DNA of 64,000 nt from NCBI RefSeq assembly GCF_964355755.1, contig NC_092677.1, positions 1,493,001 to 1,557,000 of the forward strand, in the 5' to 3' direction. Under the pieces are notes generated by a model. It was not told the origin of the DNA, ran no database searches, and was given only the letters and a program-made list of their open reading frames with translations. Below are positions 58,801 through 64,000 of the stretch, in pieces; the stretch's first letter is position 1; every line of letters begins with the position of its first letter. Source of the stretch: Antedon mediterranea (lineage: Eukaryota > Echinodermata > Crinoidea > Comatulida > Antedonidae). The translations under genes were made by a program, and so were the position numbers.

Positions 58801-61295
58801 AAATATGAGAAAAACAAAATCCCATGCAAGATCATTAATTTATTTTGCCTTTACAAACTAGTTCTGAATTAAATAGAATTCTCTGTTAGTACAACAAAAA
58901 CGGAAACTTAGTAATACATCCACACTGTCGGTAGCTTGGTTGGAATAAACTGTTTATGCAATAATATCATTATTTATAGTTTATCCTGTAATGGAAATAA
59001 AGCACAGGTACACAGTGAAAACTGGAAATTTCAGTTTCAGGTATACTTATAATAATGAATGTTTTATTATCATTGCAATTGTTTATTTTCTATTTCTGTA
59101 GCATTATCGACAACTCCTTCTATATCCAGTAAGTCAACAACATGTAGGTTTTATTTGCTATTTGCATTTTTATTTACGGGTTTATGTTTTTTATGTCCGG
59201 GTTTTTGCATTTGTGTTAACCATATAAAGGATAGAAATGGGAAGGGATATCATCTGCCCCATCCCCATGATCTGTATCACGCCTTAAAAGGGACAATAAT
59301 GATGACCTTTGTATATTTTTGTCAACACTACGTTATTGTAAACATGTTTATTGTTTTGTTTATTGTTATACATATATAAATTGTACAAAGATTCTAACTG
59401 GGTAATTACAATTACATCAAAATGCATATCCTTGGTTATGAATGAATTGAAGTTTGACCGAATTGTTTCCATGCAAAAGACATATTCTAAGTGCAATTTC
59501 GGTGGTTTATGCTTTGTTTGATTATTATTGCCTAATTATTTTTATAATCTAAATAAACGTGAACATATAATAATTTAATGGATAAAACATGACTAGCAGC
59601 TGGAGGGAATGAGCTCGTCAGACAGACCGGGACCACAGCATAGACAAGAAAGAAAGGAACAACTGGCACCAGTTGGGAGAGGCCTTTGCCCAGCAGTACG
59701 ACGATATGTGCTGAGGAAAGAAAGAAATATTAGCTGGACCATTCAGTTGGATGATGGGGTTTTGCTTAATATTGTTAGTTTTATTTGTTTTTATTTTCTT
59801 TTAGTTACACACGGTCAAACCTCTCCAGTAGTCAATATACAAGATGCTACTCTTAAATTAGGTGAGGATGCTGTTATTAACTGTGATTACACACTCAGTG
59901 ATACAAGAACTCTACAGGCTGCTCAATGGTACAATAGCACATCAACAGGAGATGAGTTAAACCAACTTGTTAATAGTGCTGGCACAAATCCAAATGGTAG
60001 ATATACAGTTTATACCACACAAACTGGTGTGGTTACTCTCACCATTGTAAACACAGTGTTAGAAGATGATGGATACTATCTATGTAGAATTATTGATTCA
60101 CCTGCTGCTGAAACTGGTGAAGATTATGGAAAAGTTACTGTTCAACGTAAGTATCGAAAATTGATAAGAAGTATGAGAAAAATAAAATCCCATGCAAGAT
60201 CATTAATTTATTTTGCCTTTACAAACTAGTTCTGAATCAAATAGAATTCTCTGTTAGAACAACAACAACAAAAACGGAAACTTAGTAATACGTCCATACT
60301 GTCGGTGGTAGGTTGGTTGGAATAAACTATTTATGCAATAATATCATTGTTTATAGTGTATCTTGTAATGGAAATAAAGCACAGGTACACAGTGAAAACT
60401 GGAGGTTTCAGTTTTAGTTATAACAGGTATATTTATAATAATGAATGTTTTATATCATTGCAATTGTGTTTTTTCTATTTCTGTAGCATTAACGACAACT
60501 TCTTCTATATCCAGTAAGTCAACAACATGTAGGTTTTGTTTTTTATTTACGTAAATTTCAGGGTTTTTTTTCATTTGTGTTAAGCATAAGGATAGAAATG
60601 GGAGGGGATATCCCAAGCCCCATGATCTGTATCAGGCCTTAAAAGGGACAATAATGATGACCTTTGTTTATTTTTGTCAACAGTGCATTATTGTAAACAT
60701 GTTTAAAACACATGGTAACACTAATCCTTCTGTATTTTTCAGTTTTAAATACAGAAGTTCCAAAGAGTGAGAGCGTATGCAATTCAACACGTCTTGTTGT
60801 TGGAATGACGTTTGTTGGTGTGCTCATTGGATTCATTATCTGTTTGATTGTGGGTTTTATTATCAGCAATATAAGGAAGTCAAAGTCAAAGGTGAAGTAT
60901 AATTTAGAAAGTTGACCCAACAGCAAGAGTATAGGAATAAAATGACCAAATGAAATACCGCCTACTTTTGGTAATGGAAACGTATTTTAACATTTAATAT
61001 GATGTTTTATTTTAAAGGCACCTACATCGAAAAACGCCAACCAATCAGGGGTAAGGATGCTATACTTTAATTATTCACTTTATTCATCATCATCATCATT
61101 ATTATTTTTACTATTGTCACCAATATATTATCAATAAAGGTTTACACTCTTTTCATTCTTCTTTTTTCATGCAATAAACTCTATATTATTTTTGTACAGG
61201 CGTATATGACTTATACTGGGGAGACAGATAGCCACGCATATCAAGATTTACAGAAGAAAGACGATAATCAAGCTGTATATGTAAATGTTGAATAA
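55808..61295 (+). CDS. IgR12: expanded four-Ig receptor, V-I-V-V-TM (intact)
   Basis: Predicted exons 55808-55862, 56134-56475, 57056-57346, 57741-57767, 58437-58778, 59102-59128, 59805-60146, 60487-60513, 60743-60891, 61018-61050, 61200-61295. All are open and the phases agree (1 through the stems, then 0,0), giving 576 residues. The leader is MEEKCKGAIVLLIVQLCG. Three class-C V domains (ITCEY, INCDY, INCDY; AQWYN or AQWYT; YYLC) flank one I-set domain with TWIKDD. Each repeated module is stem plus V; dead 3' scraps of I-set exons remain at about 58895-58935 and 60270-60315 without donors. Only one TM and one tail exon exist, so the modules belong to a single gene. The tail is shortened (TDSHAYQDL, YVNVE) but keeps both motifs. 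Some modules could be skipped by splicing. Confidence 0.78.
57548..57671 (+). mobile_element. Internally deleted Helentron-like element, copy 3
   Basis: Starts CAAGGCC and ends GCACGCGACT, the same ends as the copies at 43951 and 52087, but only 124 bp long. Located in IgR12 intron 3. Confidence 0.65.
58240..58350 (+). pseudogene. LINE ORF2 C-terminal scrap (module 1)
   Basis: A frame reading ARQTDRDHSIDKKERNNW then LQLGEAFAQQYDDMC-stop resembles the extreme C-terminus of non-LTR polyproteins (W..LGEAFAQQ). It lies in the intron before the second V exon. An open frame from 58241 that joins this scrap to the V exon is accidental. Confidence 0.4.
59608..59718 (+). pseudogene. LINE ORF2 C-terminal scrap (module 2)
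   Basis: Second copy of the scrap at 58240, carried by the tandem duplication. Confidence 0.4.
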
Positions 61296-61318
61296 AAAAG
61301 GACAACAAATATATAATA

Positions 61319-61918
61319 TAACTAGAGGGTACTCCGAGAGTACAAACCTCCGCCTACTGTAAAATTCCCCTACATAAAATGTCCCCGGAAAATATATGTA
61401 TATATATTTTTTCATTTTTTTTATTAGTTCTAAATGTAAATAGGCTAACTGCACACTACAAAGTTGTGGATGAGAGTTGGTGTAATGGTTATGTATCCAG
61501 CCTCTCACAGTTTAGATCGCTGGTTCAAGTCCCGCTGAGGTTTTTCTTTTTTTTATTATTTTTTTATTTTTTTTTTTTTGTGGACCTTGATCTTTGACCC
61601 TGACCCTTCAAAATTTAACCACAATTATATGATGAGTCATTGATCATTGTGGCTAAGTTTGGTGAGAATCGGATAAAAAATGTGGTCTCTAGGTAGTAAA
61701 ATTTTTTTTTTTTTAGTTGTGACCTTGACCTATAATCTTTTCTCCTCAAATTCGAACTCGTCTGAGTTTTGAGGCATAGATCATTGTGTCTAAATTTGGT
61801 GAGAATCGGCTAAAAACTGTGGCCTCCAGGCTGTTCACAGACACACACACACCCATACACCCCAACACCCACACACATACAAGGGTGAAAACATAACCTC
61901 CTTGGCGGAGGTAATAAT
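61319..61918 (+). mobile_element. SINE-like element with tRNA-Glu-derived head
   Basis: The head at about 61478-61540 has an A-box-like TGGTGTAATGGTTA, an anticodon-loop-like CTCTCAC (CTC, Glu) and a perfect B box GGTTCAAGTCC. Two related ~115-bp modules follow (each with TTTGGTGAGAATCGG), then a CA-rich stretch and the end CCTTGGCGGAGGTAATAAT. ACCTCCGCC near 61347 is inverted relative to GGCGGAGGT near the end. The acceptor stem does not pair, so this is not a working tRNA gene. Confidence 0.55.
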
Positions 61919-62039
61919 TAAATTTAATTAAGCAAATCATATAAATACCGTTTGTCCTTCCTGTCGTCCTTGTCGTGTTTGTATTGTCGTACATGTCTGT
62001 CCCTGTCTGTCAGTAGCTAACCTTCACCTTATGCTTATT

Positions 62040-62222
62040 ATTATTATTTTTAACTGTTTTATTCTTTCTGGTGGATCCAGGCTTAAAGCCCCTTGGGGTT
62101 TAAATGGTATTCTCCAGGCATAATTCAACTATTATTTACTTAATTTCCAACCATTTGTATCTATTATATTTTTGTATGTGTTTGCATTATGTGAATAAAT
62201 TTGAACTTGAACTTGATTGAAA
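62040..62222 (+). mobile_element. Non-LTR retrotransposon 3' tail
   Basis: Ends GTGAATAAATTTGAACTTGAACTTGA, a short terminal tandem repeat after AATAAA. It contains the short palindrome AGCCCCTTGGGGTTT. No coding part. Confidence 0.4.
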
Positions 62223-63017
62223 CAAGTTGGAAGGGTAGTTTTGTGATTTTGGGGAGCGGTGGTTGTCGAATTGGTCGAAGGGAATTGGGATGTTATGTCT
62301 ACATTTAGATACCTTAGGAATTAGTTTAGCTGGTACTATCAATATGTACTGGCCCATACTGGTCAAAAATTAGGGTTAACATAAACAGTTCCAAAACAAC
62401 GCGGTCACAGTCGGTAAAAATGACAATTTTAGTTGAGACGTGTTCGTGTTAGCTTACCAGAGGGCGCTCTTAATTCCTAATCCAGATCAAGGAATTTAAC
62501 AGTCCTTTGTCAGACTCCAGTGTGGATCATACAGGGCGTTAATACTATTTTTGCTTATTGAGTACTCCGCCGTTATAAATAATGATCGGTTGCTTGCTGC
62601 CATTCTTTCTTTCACAATTTAGTAAGTATACTGAACCATCATATTATATTCACTAGCAGGCCTACATACTATTGAAAACAGTAGGTGCAGAATCAATTAA
62701 ATGTAAGGAGAATGGGACTACTCGTGTGAAATGTGCGGGGTACGATTGAGAGTAGGATTTATTTAAATCTTTGTAAGTTTCTCTTATCGAGTATGTTTGT
62801 TAATTATTACATAATTGCACTTAAGCCTCAGCGTACAAAATCAAAACTATCTCAAAAGTTACTTCTGACATAAGATTGAGATATTTAATGCACGAATCAC
62901 TTATAGCCAGCTATTCCATTTTGGTATTTTCTGAACAGTGACATAAACGTTTTAAAAAAATTACTTTCTTCAGTATATCCCTAATATCTATCTATACAAA
63001 AAAATTAGTACTTTCAG
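62223..63017. other. 5' flank of IgR13, leader not found
   Basis: It includes CGGTTGCTTGCTGCCATTC (family intergenic phrase) near 62587, but no leader exon of any of the four classes. GTAAGT donors are present near 62772, with stops upstream in frame. Confidence 0.4.
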
Positions 63018-64000
63018 ATACAATTGCAGAAACACCAGTGACAGTGGATACTGCAACAGCCAATGAGTTTAACAATGTAACAATGATGTGCACTCCATCA
63101 TTTCTGCAAGGAGATTCATTGGTTCAACTAATTTGGACAAAAGCTGATGAGAATGGTAATCAAGTAGGAACTGCTCTTGTCACTTCTACAGGACTAGCAA
63201 CCAATGGTCGGTTCATTTTATCCAATAATAATCTTATAATAACTGATGTTGAAAGAGGTGATGCAGACAACTATCGTTGTGCTATTAGCACCAGTTTAGG
63301 AAATCCTGGTGAAGACTTTGCAGAACTCACAGTCAATTGTGAGTAACATTTTGATGAATTTTCAAAATTTGCATTTATTTTTTCTTACAGTTAGTGGAGC
63401 ACTGTGGTGTGTAAAAAGTACTAGGAAGGTAAATCAGACTCGTTTTTGCGGGAGAAGTGGCGTACCCCCTACAAACATACACACTTAGTGGAGTCTGGCC
63501 CAAACGCTAAAAAATGGAGATGGGCACCACGGCCGTTAGCATTAGCTTTGGTTTCGACTTTATTTTTACCTTTTTTACCCTTTCTTACAGTAATACAGTA
63601 AATCTTTTAATAATAATGTTTCTGCACATGTAAATTGCCTGAGTTTTAGCAGAAACATTTTTTCAAACATTTTGAAATTTGCATTGTTGATATTGAAAAT
63701 AAGATAAAAAAATAACAATAATAAAATAATTAAAAACAAGATGTTTTCTGCAAAAAATAAATGATTATCTAATATTTTATGAAAATAGTTACTGAACATG
63801 TAAGGTAATTGCATTTCATAATTAGATATACTTTAACATTGTTAAATATAAATTTTCCATACATAGATCTTGACAAACCAGCTGTAAGTCCAACAAAGTT
63901 GTCTGTCAATATAGATGAAACTGTGCCATTTACATGTTCTCCACTCAATGGTTTGCCAACACCAATTACAATCAGATGGATCAAAGATGGCGAAGAATGT
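63018..64000 (+). CDS. IgR13: class-A V / I-set Ig receptor, partial (window end)
   Basis: V exon 63018-63338 (phase 1-1, 321 nt) with MMCTP, LIWTK and DADNYRC. I-set exon starts at 63867 and is open to the window end (PFTCSPLNGLPTPITIRWIKD). The IR in ITIRWIKD combines features of the RWTK and TWIKDD classes. No leader exon was found upstream, so the start is unknown, and the stem, TM and tail exons lie outside the window. Both exons are undamaged. Confidence 0.75.

Larger units (their letters stand above)
57741..60486 (+). repeat. Two tandem stem+V modules of ~1.37 kb in IgR12
   Basis: Stem exons at 57741, 59102 and 60487 are spaced 1361 and 1385 bp. V exons at 58437 and 59805 are 1368 bp apart and nearly identical, as are the intervening introns. 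Confidence 0.9.

Noticed and set aside
58241-58861. 206-codon frame beginning MSSSDRPG and running into the second V domain of IgR12
   Set aside because: The first part is a LINE scrap plus intron read through a splice acceptor at 58436; the same accident recurs at 59609.
61470-61545. Functional tRNA-Glu gene
   Set aside because: A and B boxes are present, but the acceptor stem does not pair and the sequence continues into a SINE-like body.

Overview
This 64-kb window is AT-rich eukaryotic DNA: GT-AG introns, AATAAA polyadenylation signals, Helitrons, MITEs and non-LTR fragments. The genes and the very frequent octamer TAGGCCTA suggest a marine invertebrate deuterostome, most likely an echinoderm. 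That taxonomic call is an inference from general knowledge and not proven here.

The window is almost entirely one tandem cluster on the + strand. I count 13 copies of one immunoglobulin-superfamily (IgSF) receptor gene (called IgR1-IgR13 here). Seven are intact end to end: IgR1, 2, 4, 5, 9, 11 and 12. IgR8 has intact exons 2-7 and a displaced candidate leader exon. IgR13 runs off the window. IgR3, 6, 7 and 10 are broken. The standard gene is leader / V-type Ig / I-set (C2-like) Ig / 9-residue Ser-Thr stem / transmembrane (TM) / short linker / tyrosine tail, with intron phases 1,1,1,1,0,0 and about 330 residues. The tail carries YQDL-x9-YVNV, an ITAM-like pair of tyrosine motifs, so each protein looks like a self-contained activating-type or docking receptor. 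There are three V classes (A, B, C), at least three I-set classes and four leader classes. They are mixed between copies, while the TM and tail exons are nearly uniform. IgR12 has amplified its V exon and is predicted to be V-I-V-V-TM.

Layout: 1-1345 MULE-like MITE; 1.5-4.4 kb IgR1; 5.2-5.9 relic exons; 6.0-8.7 IgR2; 9.4-15.5 a 6.1-kb non-autonomous Helitron holding seven 797-bp tandem units; 15.8-17.9 IgR3 (pseudogene); 18.6-21.5 IgR4; 23.0-25.6 IgR5; 26.6-31.0 IgR6 (pseudogene, with a 2.1-kb hAT-like insert); 32.0-33.8 IgR7 (pseudogene); 33.8-36.7 Helitron pieces, an orphan leader exon, a LINE fragment and a Myb/SANT fragment; 37.1-39.7 IgR8; 40.9-42.8 IgR9; 43.9-45.0 IgR10 relic; 45-47 repeats; 48.3-54.7 IgR11, whose third intron holds a three-level nest of transposons; 55.8-61.3 IgR12; 61.3-62.2 retroelement tails; 63.0-end IgR13.

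Together the genes look like a fast-evolving cell-surface recognition locus: variable outer domains joined to a conserved signalling module. Its architecture is analogous to allorecognition and innate receptor clusters such as the Alr genes of Hydractinia or paired vertebrate Ig receptors. No ligand or function can be read from the sequence.
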